DNA of 64,000 nt from NCBI RefSeq assembly GCF_900177685.1, contig NZ_FXAY01000002.1:248001-312000 (forward strand), written 5' to 3'. Below the pieces are notes generated by a model that had not been told where the DNA came from, searched no databases, and saw only the letters and a list, made by a program, of their open reading frames with translations. The DNA comes from Agreia pratensis. GTDB lineage: Bacteria > Actinomycetota > Actinomycetes > Actinomycetales > Microbacteriaceae. How positions within the stretch are numbered: the first letter of the stretch is position 1; each line of letters opens with the position of its first letter. Positions 40,331 to 47,490 of the stretch are shown here, piece after piece. The position numbers and the translations under genes are program-made.

Positions 40331-40663
40331 ATGGGAAAACTGATTTACGCTCGATCCGAACTCGAGATCGACATCGCTGACCGGGCGCTGGTACACCTTC
40401 AACTCGTCATCGGGGCCAAGCTCCGCCGGGGCGAAAGTTTCTTCTTCTCATGGAAAGAAGACGTATCGGTGGGGAGCGGTCGATCGAGCATCTGGCTGAC
40501 GCCGGCTCTGCCTCTCTACTTTCGCTTTCGCGAATCCAATCTGGGGTCGGTCAATCGTGAGTGGATCGAGCTCCTGGCCGCGTCTGCGAACAGTGGGCAG
40601 GGCCTGGTCTATACCGAGGAGCCAGGCGTGCCTCCCACATGGAAACCGCGTGGTCACGTTTAA
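40331..40663 (+). CDS. Small conserved protein, DUF7882-type (often mislabelled DNA ligase)
   Basis: A 110-residue protein that begins MGKLIYARSELEIDIADRAL, continues VHLQLVIGAKLRRGESFFFSW and then VGSGRSSIWLTPALPLYFRF. I recall this short family as recurrent in Microbacteriaceae and often annotated as an ATP-dependent DNA ligase; no nucleotidyltransferase motif is present, so that label should not be trusted. ATG 40331 begins the conserved block; the frame is open further upstream. The region from about 40150 to 40760 is AT-richer than its neighbours, consistent with transfer or weak selection. Function unknown. Confidence 0.75.
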   Translation: MGKLIYARSELEIDIADRALVHLQLVIGAKLRRGESFFFSWKEDVSVGSGRSSIWLTPALPLYFRFRESNLGSVNREWIELLAASANSGQGLVYTEEPGVPPTWKPRGHV

Positions 40664-40761
40664 GCGGATTGTCTCTCTCTGCGAAGTAGCCCGCTAGGCC
40701 TGTTGCATCGTTGTTAGGCGACGTAGCCTATGCAGGGCAACGAGCAAACGGGAGCGATCTG

Positions 40762-40929
40762 ATGGATGACGCTGAGGAGCACGACGAGACTCCGCCCTCG
40801 CCTGCGCGGTCACGTCGGTCGATGAACTCGAAGGCGATTCCGTACGGAACCGAGGAGATGTCCGGCTTCTTCTCCGACGAGTGGGAATCGGGCTGGGAGA
40901 TCAACCACACGGTCGTTCCGCCTCGCTGA
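40762..40929 (+). CDS. Small acidic hypothetical protein
   Basis: A 55-residue acidic peptide, MDDAEEHDETPPSP, then basic SRRSMNSKAI and a C-terminal motif EEMSGFFSDEWESGWEINHT. GGGAG lies seven bases upstream of ATG 40762, which makes it likely to be translated. The upstream neighbour on the same strand is the DUF7882-type gene, 98 bases away; the stop abuts the convergent oxidoreductase gene. Family not recognised. Confidence 0.5.
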   Translation: MDDAEEHDETPPSPARSRRSMNSKAIPYGTEEMSGFFSDEWESGWEINHTVVPPR

Positions 40930-41343
40930 TCAACCCTCTGCCGAGGCCGGCGTAGCACGCAGCCCGCTGGAACCCAGGAGGCCGTCGACATCCACCCGGA
41001 TCACGACCCGCATCGGGTTGACCCGCGGCTGCCGATACCTGACCGCGTACCGGGCCACGGCATCCGCAACGGCCTCGGGGTCGCGCTCGATTCGAGCCGG
41101 CCCCGACAGGGTCAGCCACCTGATGCCGTCGACCTGGCTCACCGTTGCGTGACCCGCGCGCTCGATGTTCCGCACCTTCTGGGTGCCGTCACCGGTGATG
41201 ATGCGCAGCACTCCGTCGGCGTAGGTGAAGCCCACGGGCACCGAATGGATGCGGCCGCTCGGCGAGATGGTCGACAGGATGGCGAGGTGCCGCTCGGTGA
41301 CGAACTGCTGGCCCTCGGCGGTCAGGGCGACTGATGTGCTCAT
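40930..41343 (-). CDS. PPOX-class (pyridoxamine oxidase-like) F420/FMN-dependent protein
   Basis: A 137-residue split-barrel protein. ERHLAILSTISPSGRIHSVPVGFTYADGVLRIITGDGTQKVRNIERAGHATVSQVD is the F420-binding split-barrel pattern of the Rv1155 type, including the K-x-x-N-I-E-R turn. Such enzymes reduce substrates with F420H2 or bind flavins; the substrate is unknown. Single gene, divergent from acetolactate decarboxylase with 29 bases between the starts. Confidence 0.88.
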   Translation of the reverse strand: MSTSVALTAEGQQFVTERHLAILSTISPSGRIHSVPVGFTYADGVLRIITGDGTQKVRNIERAGHATVSQVDGIRWLTLSGPARIERDPEAVADAVARYAVRYRQPRVNPMRVVIRVDVDGLLGSSGLRATPASAEG

Positions 41344-41372
41344 GATCCACAGGCTACGTCAGGTGTGACCGG

Positions 41373-42128
41373 ATGCCTGACGGGCATACTGGGCGGGTGG
41401 ACGATCAGCGGCGAACAGTGTTCCAGACCAGTCTCATGAGCGCGCTTCTCGACGGCGTCTACGACGGCGATCTCACCGTGGGTGAGCTGCTCGAGCACGG
41501 CGACTTCGGACTCGGAACCTTCAACGCGCTCGACGGCGAGATGCTCGTGCTCGACGGGGTGTGTCACCGACTGCGCGCCGACGGATCGGTGGAACGGGCA
41601 TCCGACGACGATCTCACGCCCTTCGCCGTGGTGATGCCGTTCGAGCCGGTCACCGGATTCGATGTCACCACGCGCATGTCGCGCGCGGACGTGGTGGCGC
41701 GCATCATCGAGCTCGAGGATTCGCAGAACTACCTGTTCGCCGTGCGGGTGCAGGGCCGCTTCGAGACCGTGACGACGCGCACGGTCAGGCGCCAGGAGAA
41801 GCCGTATCCGCCGATGCGCGAAGCGGTCAAAGACGAGGCGATCGTCACCTTCTCATCGATCTCGGGCACTGTCGCGGGCTTCCGCACTCCGCTGTACGAG
41901 CGGGGGATCGGCGTTCCGGGAGGGCACGTTCACTTCATCGACGATGAACTCTCGACCGGCGGGCACGTGCTCGACTTCGTGCTCGAGCATGGTCGGGTCG
42001 ACATCTGCAAGGGCAGTGATCTGCAGCTGCGCCTGCCGCTCAGCAGTTCGTTCGGAGAAGCCGACCTCGACCCCGCCGACCTCGACGACCAGGTGCGCAA
42101 CGCGGAGAACCGCTCGCCTCGCTCGTAA
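41373..42128 (+). CDS. budA: Alpha-acetolactate decarboxylase
   Basis: A 251-residue enzyme converting acetolactate to acetoin. Characteristic blocks are LMSALLDGVYDGDLTVGELLEHGDFGLGTFNALDGEM and the zinc-binding PGGHVHFIDDELSTGGHVLDF with three His ligands; a conserved Arg/Glu pair lies in TVRRQEKPYPPM. Start may be ATG 41373 or GTG 41397 in frame. No acetolactate synthase or butanediol dehydrogenase gene is adjacent, so it would draw acetolactate from branched-chain amino acid synthesis. A long hairpin follows the stop. Confidence 0.95.
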   Translation: MPDGHTGRVDDQRRTVFQTSLMSALLDGVYDGDLTVGELLEHGDFGLGTFNALDGEMLVLDGVCHRLRADGSVERASDDDLTPFAVVMPFEPVTGFDVTTRMSRADVVARIIELEDSQNYLFAVRVQGRFETVTTRTVRRQEKPYPPMREAVKDEAIVTFSSISGTVAGFRTPLYERGIGVPGGHVHFIDDELSTGGHVLDFVLEHGRVDICKGSDLQLRLPLSSSFGEADLDPADLDDQVRNAENRSPRS

Positions 42129-42133
42129 CAGGT

Positions 42134-42183
42134 ACCGCTGCGGACTAGAAGTACCGGCGTACCGGTACCTCTAGTCCGCAGCG
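42134..42183. terminator. Bidirectional hairpin terminator candidate
   Basis: CCGCTGCGGACTAGA (42134-42148) and TCTAGTCCGCAGCGG (42169-42183) pair perfectly over 15 bases around a 20-base loop, itself rich in TACCGG repeats. It lies between convergent budA and the LuxR-type regulator gene. Confidence 0.75.
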
Positions 42184-42196
42184 GGGACAACTGACG

Positions 42197-42859
42197 TCAG
42201 GGGCCGCCGCGCCAATGGTCGATGCGGTGGTTGTCGGGCGAGAAGCCGTGGGCCACACCCCAGAGAACCGCCTGCGTGCGACTGGTCGCGCCGATCTTGC
42301 GATAGATGCTGCGGATGTAGCTCTTGACGGTGTTGGGGCTGAGATAGGTGAGTCGGGCCACTTCGGCATTGCTCTTGCCCTGGGTGATCAGGGCGAGAAT
42401 CTCTGATTCGCGGTCGGCGATGCCCTCGCTGCGACCCGGCCAGTCGAGACCGGATGCCGGGCTCGTGCGACGGGGTGGGTCACTGACCACGGTCTCGCCC
42501 GCGTGGATGCGCTCGAGCGACGCCACCAGCTCGCGGGCCGGCAGCGTTTTAGAGAGGTAGCCGTGAACTCCCTGCTGCTGTGCGCCGGCGACGAGGTCGG
42601 GGTGGAAATTCCAGGTGTACATCACGACCTTGCCCGCTCGCGGGTTTCCGACGAGAGCGCTGATCTCGTCGTGGTCCGACTCCGGCTGAGCGAAGGAGTC
42701 GTACATCACGATGTCGACAGTGTCGCTGAGCCCCGTGGTGGCGTCGATCTCCGCCACGACGACGCGGTCGGAGTAGGAGTCGAACATGTGCGCGAGCCCG
42801 ACGAGCACCACGTCGTAGTCGTCGACGAGCGCAACCGTGAGCGGTCGAGTGCTCTGCAT
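42197..42859 (-). CDS. LuxR/NarL family response regulator
   Basis: A 220-residue regulator. Receiver domain residues 8-125: acidic pair in LVDDYDVV, acceptor Asp54 in DIVMYDSFAQ, Lys in YLSKTLPA. The C-terminal LuxR HTH reads IADRESEILALITQGKSNAEVARLTYLSPNTVKSYIRSIYRKIG. No histidine kinase is next to it. ATG 42859 lies 10 bases from an 18-bp perfect palindrome, a likely autoregulatory site that could also serve the divergent stress-protein gene. Confidence 0.92.
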   Translation of the reverse strand: MQSTRPLTVALVDDYDVVLVGLAHMFDSYSDRVVVAEIDATTGLSDTVDIVMYDSFAQPESDHDEISALVGNPRAGKVVMYTWNFHPDLVAGAQQQGVHGYLSKTLPARELVASLERIHAGETVVSDPPRRTSPASGLDWPGRSEGIADRESEILALITQGKSNAEVARLTYLSPNTVKSYIRSIYRKIGATSRTQAVLWGVAHGFSPDNHRIDHWRGGP

Positions 42860-42869
42860 GGGTAGAACT

Positions 42870-42887
42870 TACACCCCTAGGGGTGTA
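42870..42887. promoter_or_regulatory. 18-bp perfect palindrome upstream of the LuxR-type regulator
   Basis: TACACCCCTAGGGGTGTA, fully symmetrical, in the 126-base gap between the regulator and the GlsB-like gene. Two-fold symmetry with a central CTAG suits a LuxR/NarL-type dimer. Confidence 0.7.
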
Positions 42888-42985
42888 TTTTGCCGCCCCG
42901 TTTGCTGATTGATTGGGATAACCGTCCGGCACCGGGCGGCGACACCGTGCATTCACAACGCACTTCACCTGAAGAGGTCATCACC

Positions 42986-43267
42986 ATGCTCGGACTCATC
43001 ATCAGCATCCTCGTCGTCGGCATCATCGCCGGCGCCATCGCCCGCCTCGTCGTGCCCGGCAAGCAGAACCTGTCGATCGGGATGACGATCGTGCTGGGCG
43101 TCGTCGGCTCGTTCGTCGGCGGCTTCCTCGGCTTCCTGATCTTCGGCGCCGACGCCCAGGAGGGCTTCTTCCAGCCCGCCGGCATCATCGGATCGATCAT
43201 CGGCGCGATCATCGTGCTGATCATCTGGATCCAGGTGCGCGGCCGCGGCGCGAGCCGCCGCTCGTAG
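42986..43267 (+). CDS. GlsB/YeaQ/YmgE family stress-response membrane protein
   Basis: A 93-residue hydrophobic protein with three helices. GLIISILVVGIIAGAIARLVVPGKQNLSIGMTIVLGVVGSFVGGFLG is the transglycosylase-associated/YeaQ family signature: Gly-rich helices with an A-R-L..PG turn. ATG 42986 follows GAAGAGGT. Members are general-stress-induced small membrane proteins without a known activity. Divergent from the LuxR-type regulator across the 18-bp palindrome, so probably its target. Confidence 0.92.
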   Translation: MLGLIISILVVGIIAGAIARLVVPGKQNLSIGMTIVLGVVGSFVGGFLGFLIFGADAQEGFFQPAGIIGSIIGAIIVLIIWIQVRGRGASRRS

Positions 43268-43284
43268 CCTGTTGCACAACGCGA

Positions 43285-43319
43285 AACGCCCGTCAGAACT
43301 CGACGTTCTGATGGGCGTT
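43285..43319. terminator. Bidirectional hairpin terminator
   Basis: AACGCCCGTCAGAAC (43285-43299) and GTTCTGATGGGCGTT (43305-43319), with one G-T pair, and a five-base loop. Between the convergent GlsB-like gene and the hypothetical membrane protein gene; a short T-rich run follows on the plus strand. Confidence 0.8.
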
Positions 43320-43321
43320 CT

Positions 43322-43828
43322 CTATGCAGGCGTCGGCGTAGCCTGCTCGCGCTCGAGGCGGCGGATCAGTCGATAGACGATGATGAGCGGGATGATGCCG
43401 ATGACTCCGAACGACATGTCGATCAGCTGCCAGCCGAGTGGGATGCCACGAATCGAGCCGGCGATGAGGGCAAGCGGGATGATGCCCACACAGGCGATCA
43501 TGCCGAACTGGACCACCCAGATGTTGCGCACGGGGTCGCGCAACGGCCCCCAGAACGCAACCGCGATCACGAGGTGGGCGAACGCCAGCCAATCTGAGGC
43601 GTAGGCGATGAATGGATAGCGGTTGTTGGTGTCGATGAGCGCGTCGCGAACGCGGTCGACCCACGTAACAAAGTCGGGAAGCAGCTGAGGAACCGGCGAC
43701 CAGTCGGCGTGCAGCACGCTCGACGCGAGTCGGAGCTCGGTCTCGAGGGGGAACGCGGTGACCCCGCTGGCGATGAGGCACACGATGAAGAGCACCAGCC
43801 AGATGCGCACGCGAGTGAGAGTGGCCAC
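43322..43828 (-). CDS. Integral membrane protein, hypothetical
   Basis: A 168-residue protein with about four membrane segments (residues near 8-25, 78-98, 105-122 and 133-155). A hydrophilic segment between helices one and two holds WSPVPQLLPDFVTWVDRVRDALIDTNNRYPFIAYASDW. I do not recognise a family with known function. ATG 43828. Single gene ending at a bidirectional terminator hairpin. Confidence 0.75.
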   Translation of the reverse strand: MATLTRVRIWLVLFIVCLIASGVTAFPLETELRLASSVLHADWSPVPQLLPDFVTWVDRVRDALIDTNNRYPFIAYASDWLAFAHLVIAVAFWGPLRDPVRNIWVVQFGMIACVGIIPLALIAGSIRGIPLGWQLIDMSFGVIGIIPLIIVYRLIRRLEREQATPTPA

Positions 43829-43850
43829 GCTCCAGAGCCTAACTCGCCTC

Positions 43851-44094
43851 GTGCGTTGCTCAAGGTGACGGCCCGCATTGTTAGGGCGGTCTGTGAGAGC
43901 GGATGACGGGAATCGAACCCCACGACGCGAAGCGTTGTGCGTTGCTCGAGGTGACGGCCCGCATTGTTAGGGCGGTCTGTGAGAGCGGATGACGGGAATC
44001 GAACCCCACGACGCGAAGCGTTGTGCGTTGCTCGAGGTGACGGCCCGCATTGTTAGGGCGGCCTGTGAGAGCGGATGACGGGAATCGAACCCGC
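43851..44094 (-). repeat. Tandem 86-bp repeats carrying the tRNA-Gly 3' end
   Basis: Copies start at 43851, 43937 and 44023 with exact 86-base period. Each contains, on the minus strand, GGTTCGATTCCCGTCATCCG, the T-arm and acceptor 3' half of the adjacent tRNA-Gly; the third copy merges into the intact tRNA gene. Between them lies a spacer with CGACGC...GCGTTG hairpin potential and GCCCGCATTGTTAGGGC. The first two copies are nearly identical. The stretch 43829-44069 holds no protein gene. Confidence 0.9.
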
Positions 44095-44140
44095 GCTATC
44101 AGCTTGGGAAGCTGAAGTTCTACCATTGAACTACATCCGC
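44070..44140 (-). tRNA. glyT: tRNA-Gly(CCC)
   Basis: Read on the minus strand: acceptor GCGGATG pairs with CATCCGC; D-arm GTTCAATGGTAGAAC; anticodon stem TCAGC/GCTGA enclosing loop TTCCCAA, so anticodon CCC for GGG codons; T-arm with GGTTCGATTCCC. About 71 bases including the discriminator base at 44070; CCA is not encoded. Three-prime-end copies of this gene are repeated downstream. Confidence 0.95.
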
Positions 44141-44205
44141 GTGGCCTGCGATCGAGCCGCAGGCATCCATAGCCTAACCGACGATCAGCGGCGCAGCACG
44201 ACCCA

Positions 44206-45600
44206 TTAGAGCCGTGCGACCTCGACCACGATGTCGTCGACGGCCTTGTCGTGCCAGCCCCGCAACTGCTTCGTCTGATCCCAGAAGACGGATGCGTAGG
44301 GCAGCCATGCGGTGAGCGCGGTGCCGATCGTGAAGGCGGCCAGGATCAGCTCGCGAAGCAGGGCTCGGCCGAATCCGATGGGGCCCGGCGACGAGAACCC
44401 CGTGACCTCGATGCGCATGATGCGCTTTCCGGGTGATGCTCCGCGGGCGCCCACCATCCAGGCCACCACGACGAACCAGCTGAGGCTGACCGCTCCGACT
44501 CCGACGAAGGCCAGAGCGACGACGAGTCCACCCGCCTCTGGCCTCGACGACGCCGAAGCGGCCGCGGGCCACACGAAGAGCAGTGCGGCCGCGGTGGTGA
44601 TGAGAATCGTGATGGCCCTGTCGATGAGGAACGCCCCCGCGCGCCGACCGATCGGTGCTGGTGTGCGCGTCGTCGTCATCGTGGGAAGCGGGCGCCACCC
44701 TGGAGCGCCCGGAGGAGTCGGGTGCCCGATCGCCGCAGCGGGAGCAGCGGGAGCGGTGGGCGCAGGCGGCGCTGCGGCATCCGGGTAGGCGGGCGGTGCG
44801 ACAGGCGTACTCGGGGCTCGCGCCACCGTCTGGTCTGTCGGTGCTTCGTCGGGCGCTTCGGTGGGCATCGACGCCGGATGCGACGGGGCGGGTGCCCAGT
44901 CGAACACCGGCACGGCCGCGGGGCGGGTCGGCGGCTCCGCCAACGTCGGCGGCAACGACACGACGAGTCCGGCGTCGGCGTCGGCGGCGGCCACGGGAAC
45001 CGGCGCGGCGAACCCAGAAGCGACGGCGGCGCGGGGCTCTGTCATCGGCTCGGGTGCGGGCCCGGCATCAGACAGCGACAACTCCACCGACTCCGAACGC
45101 GGTTCTTCTGCGAGCACTCCGAAGCGGTCGGCGAGTTGAGTCTCGACGACCTCGCCGAGCAGCTCGAGCAGGTCGACGATGCGCTCCTCGACCACAGGGT
45201 CGCGGCTCGTCACGGCGATCGACTCGCCACGGGCATCCGGACCTGTGGCACTCGCACCGGCGACCCCACCCGCGCCATGCCCATCACCGGATCTGCCGAT
45301 GACGCGCATGCAGGTCACCCAGAGTTCGTCGACCGTGCTGACTGTGAGCTGATCGACGATCTCACGGCCGATGCGCACGCGGGCATCGTCGCCGAGTCGA
45401 TCGAGGAGCGTGGGCCACGCCGATCGCTGGGTCTCATCGCCGAGCTCGGGGTATCGCCCAGCACGGATCTCGCTGAGCACGACATTCTGCACGCTTGTCA
45501 GCAGAGCCGCCCAGAGCGGGTCTGAGTCGAGTCCTCTGAGCTCCGAGGGGAGCGTCGACCGTGCGGAGAGCGCCCGGGAGAAGAGGTCGACGGCATCCAT
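44206..45600 (-). CDS. RDD family membrane protein with long N-terminal region
   Basis: A 464-residue protein. The N-terminal 190 residues are helical and acidic with no known motif (DALFSRAL..., later EERIVDLLELLGEVVETQLADRFG). A Pro/Ala-rich linker follows (about 200-320). The C-terminal part is an RDD domain: RRAGAFLIDRAITILITTAAALLFV, then GASPGKRIMRIEVTG and a final membrane segment. RDD proteins are small integral membrane proteins, some linked to sodium/proton exchange. The long cytoplasmic N-terminus is unusual. Single gene next to tRNA-Gly. Confidence 0.85.
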   Translation of the reverse strand: MDAVDLFSRALSARSTLPSELRGLDSDPLWAALLTSVQNVVLSEIRAGRYPELGDETQRSAWPTLLDRLGDDARVRIGREIVDQLTVSTVDELWVTCMRVIGRSGDGHGAGGVAGASATGPDARGESIAVTSRDPVVEERIVDLLELLGEVVETQLADRFGVLAEEPRSESVELSLSDAGPAPEPMTEPRAAVASGFAAPVPVAAADADAGLVVSLPPTLAEPPTRPAAVPVFDWAPAPSHPASMPTEAPDEAPTDQTVARAPSTPVAPPAYPDAAAPPAPTAPAAPAAAIGHPTPPGAPGWRPLPTMTTTRTPAPIGRRAGAFLIDRAITILITTAAALLFVWPAAASASSRPEAGGLVVALAFVGVGAVSLSWFVVVAWMVGARGASPGKRIMRIEVTGFSSPGPIGFGRALLRELILAAFTIGTALTAWLPYASVFWDQTKQLRGWHDKAVDDIVVEVARL

Positions 45601-45663
45601 TCGACCACCATAGTGCGAGCGTTCATCAGCTCGGCAGGGGTGTGCACTGGCTAGGCTATGGCC

Positions 45664-46248
45664 GTGCTGCTATCCGATCGTGACATCAAAGCCGAACTCG
45701 ACGCGGGCCGTATCGGCCTCGACCCCTACCAGCCCGAGTTGATCCAGCCGTCGAGCATCGATGTGCGCCTCGATCGCTTCTTCAGGCTGTTCGACAACCA
45801 CAAGTACCCGTTCATCGACCCGGCCGAAGACCAGCCCGAACTCACGAGGTTGATCGAGGCCAAGGCAGACGAGCCGTTCATCCTTCACCCGGGGGAGTTC
45901 GTTCTAGGCTCCACCTTCGAGCTCGTCACACTGCCCGACGACGTGGCGGCGCGGCTCGAGGGAAAGAGCTCGCTCGGCCGACTCGGACTGCTCACCCACT
46001 CGACCGCAGGGTTCATCGACCCCGGATTCTCGGGTCACGTGACCCTCGAGCTGTCGAACGTCGCAACGCTGCCCATCAAGCTCTGGCCAGGCATGAAGAT
46101 CGGCCAGCTCTGCTTCTTCCGCCTGTCGAGCCCGGCGGAGAAACCCTACGGCTCCACTGAGTACGGTTCGCGCTACCAGGGTCAGCGCGGCCCCACGGCC
46201 TCGCGTTCGCATCTGAACTTCCACCGCACCGACGTCTCACGCGACTAG
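45664..46248 (+). CDS. dcd: dCTP deaminase
   Basis: A 194-residue enzyme that deaminates dCTP to dUTP (or directly to dUMP in bifunctional actinobacterial forms) for thymidylate synthesis. [21 protein letters not shown]...[43 protein letters not shown] and the C-terminal [14 protein letters not shown] tail are all family hallmarks. GTG 45664 gives the conserved MLLSDRD start and has AGG eight bases before it; ATG 45658 is two codons upstream. Single gene. Confidence 0.96.
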   Translation: MLLSDRDIKAELDAGRIGLDPYQPELIQPSSIDVRLDRFFRLFDNHKYPFIDPAEDQPELTRLIEAKADEPFILHPGEFVLGSTFELVTLPDDVAARLEGKSSLGRLGLLTHSTAGFIDPGFSGHVTLELSNVATLPIKLWPGMKIGQLCFFRLSSPAEKPYGSTEYGSRYQGQRGPTASRSHLNFHRTDVSRD

Positions 46249-46276
46249 GCAGAGGCGCATGCGCGCCTGCTTCAGG

Positions 46277-47332
46277 CTAGATCGCCGAGGCGGGTGCGGC
46301 CGTGCTCTGGCGCTCGATCAGGGTGGTCGGGATAACGGCCACTCCGCGCGAGGTGCCGGAGCCGTCGATCTGGTCGAGGAGCTTCTCGAGGCATAGCCGG
46401 CCGACAGCGCTGAAGTCCTGGTGCACGGTCGTCAGCGGCGGCCAGAACGAGCTCGCCTCTTGCATATCGTCGAAACCGACGACGCTGATGTGGTCGGGCA
46501 CGGCGATGTCGTTCTCGTGAAAGGCCCGCATCAGCCCGAGCGCCATCTGGTCGTTCGCCGCGAAGACGGCCGTGACGTCGTCTCTCTTCGCGAGTTCGAG
46601 ACCGTGGAGGTAGCCGGAGTTCGCTGTCCAGTCGCCGATCAGAACCTCGGGTACCTCGGCGCCCGCCGCGACCAGAGTCGCCTCCCAGGAGTCTCGGCGC
46701 CGGGACGCGCTGAAGGAACCCTCTGGCCCGGATACATGCCAGACGGTGCGGTGGCCGAGTTCGAGCAGATGCCGGGTGGCGTCGCGGGCCCCGGCTGCCT
46801 GGTCGGTGTCGACGACGCTGTAGGTGTCGCCCGCGTCGGAGTCGACGATCACAACGGGCAGGCCCGTGGGCAGTGACACATCTGATCGGTCGAGGATGTG
46901 GGACTCGACGATCACGATGGCGCCGTCGACGGCATGCTCGCCAAGGCGGCTGAACGCCCCGAGCAGCTCTACCTGGGTGGGCAAGGCGATGGGGATCAGA
47001 GTGATGGAGTAGCCGGCCTGGGCTGCGGCGGTCGCGATCGCGTCGAGGGTTCGCATGTTGCCGAAGGTCGACAGGGTGAACATGATGACGCCGATCGACT
47101 TGAAGCGCCCGGTCTTCAGAGCGCGAGCCGCACTGTTCGGTCGGTAGCCGATCTCGTTCATGGCCGCCACGACGCGATCCTTGGTCGATGGGTCGACGTT
47201 GGTCAGCCCGTTCGCCACCCGTGAGACGGTCTGGGCGGAGACTCCCGCAAGCGCCGCCACGTCGGCCATCGACGGCCCCCGCGGTGGGCGCTGCTGCGCA
47301 TCAGAGACGACACTGTCTGACCGAGAGTTCAC
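46277..47332 (-). CDS. LacI family regulator of the arabinofuranosidase/galactosidase operon
   Basis: A 351-residue repressor. HTH and hinge: SMADVAALAGVSAQTVSRVANGLTNVDPSTKDRVVAAMNEIGYRPNSAARALKTG, then a periplasmic-binding-like effector domain. The frame opens with GTG 47332; ATG 47269 (MADVA) is an alternative start with a shorter N-terminus. It is divergent from the sugar transporter operon, whose leader contains two TGTTTGCGTAAACA operators. Ligand probably an arabinose- or galactose-containing oligosaccharide. Confidence 0.94.
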   Translation of the reverse strand: MNSRSDSVVSDAQQRPPRGPSMADVAALAGVSAQTVSRVANGLTNVDPSTKDRVVAAMNEIGYRPNSAARALKTGRFKSIGVIMFTLSTFGNMRTLDAIATAAAQAGYSITLIPIALPTQVELLGAFSRLGEHAVDGAIVIVESHILDRSDVSLPTGLPVVIVDSDAGDTYSVVDTDQAAGARDATRHLLELGHRTVWHVSGPEGSFSASRRRDSWEATLVAAGAEVPEVLIGDWTANSGYLHGLELAKRDDVTAVFAANDQMALGLMRAFHENDIAVPDHISVVGFDDMQEASSFWPPLTTVHQDFSAVGRLCLEKLLDQIDGSGTSRGVAVIPTTLIERQSTAAPASAI

Positions 47333-47379
47333 TGTTCTCCGAAATCTGCACGCGCCGAATCCCAGCTGCCCGTGCTAAT

Positions 47380-47393
47380 TGTTTGCGTAAACA
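47380..47393. promoter_or_regulatory. LacI operator A of the arabinosyl operon
   Basis: TGTTTGCGTAAACA: TGTTT and AAACA arms with central CG. Identical to the copy at 47413; both are followed by T. Located 111 bases before the first permease start. Confidence 0.8.
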
Positions 47394-47412
47394 TGCTAGC
47401 GTGATTGAATCG

Positions 47413-47426
47413 TGTTTGCGTAAACA
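47413..47426. promoter_or_regulatory. LacI operator B of the arabinosyl operon
   Basis: Second exact copy of TGTTTGCGTAAACA, 33 bases downstream of the first, about three helical turns, so two dimers would sit on one face of the DNA. A TAGCGT (47397-47402) between the copies may be the -10 box. Confidence 0.8.
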
Positions 47427-47490
47427 TCCGAACCTAGCGGATGAACGCTCACCCCCGACGCGAGACTCAAGAGAAGAATGAGAATGTGAA

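Noticed and set aside
40331-40663. ATP-dependent DNA ligase
   Set aside because: At 110 residues and with no KxDG nucleotidyltransferase motif the label cannot be right.
43851-44069. Additional tRNA genes in the tandem copies
   Set aside because: Only the T-arm and acceptor 3' strand are repeated; no anticodon arm or 5' acceptor strand is present in the first two copies.
43851-44094. CRISPR array
   Set aside because: The units are directly adjacent with an exact 86-base period, no variable spacers and no cas genes; they are copies of the tRNA-Gly end and its downstream sequence.
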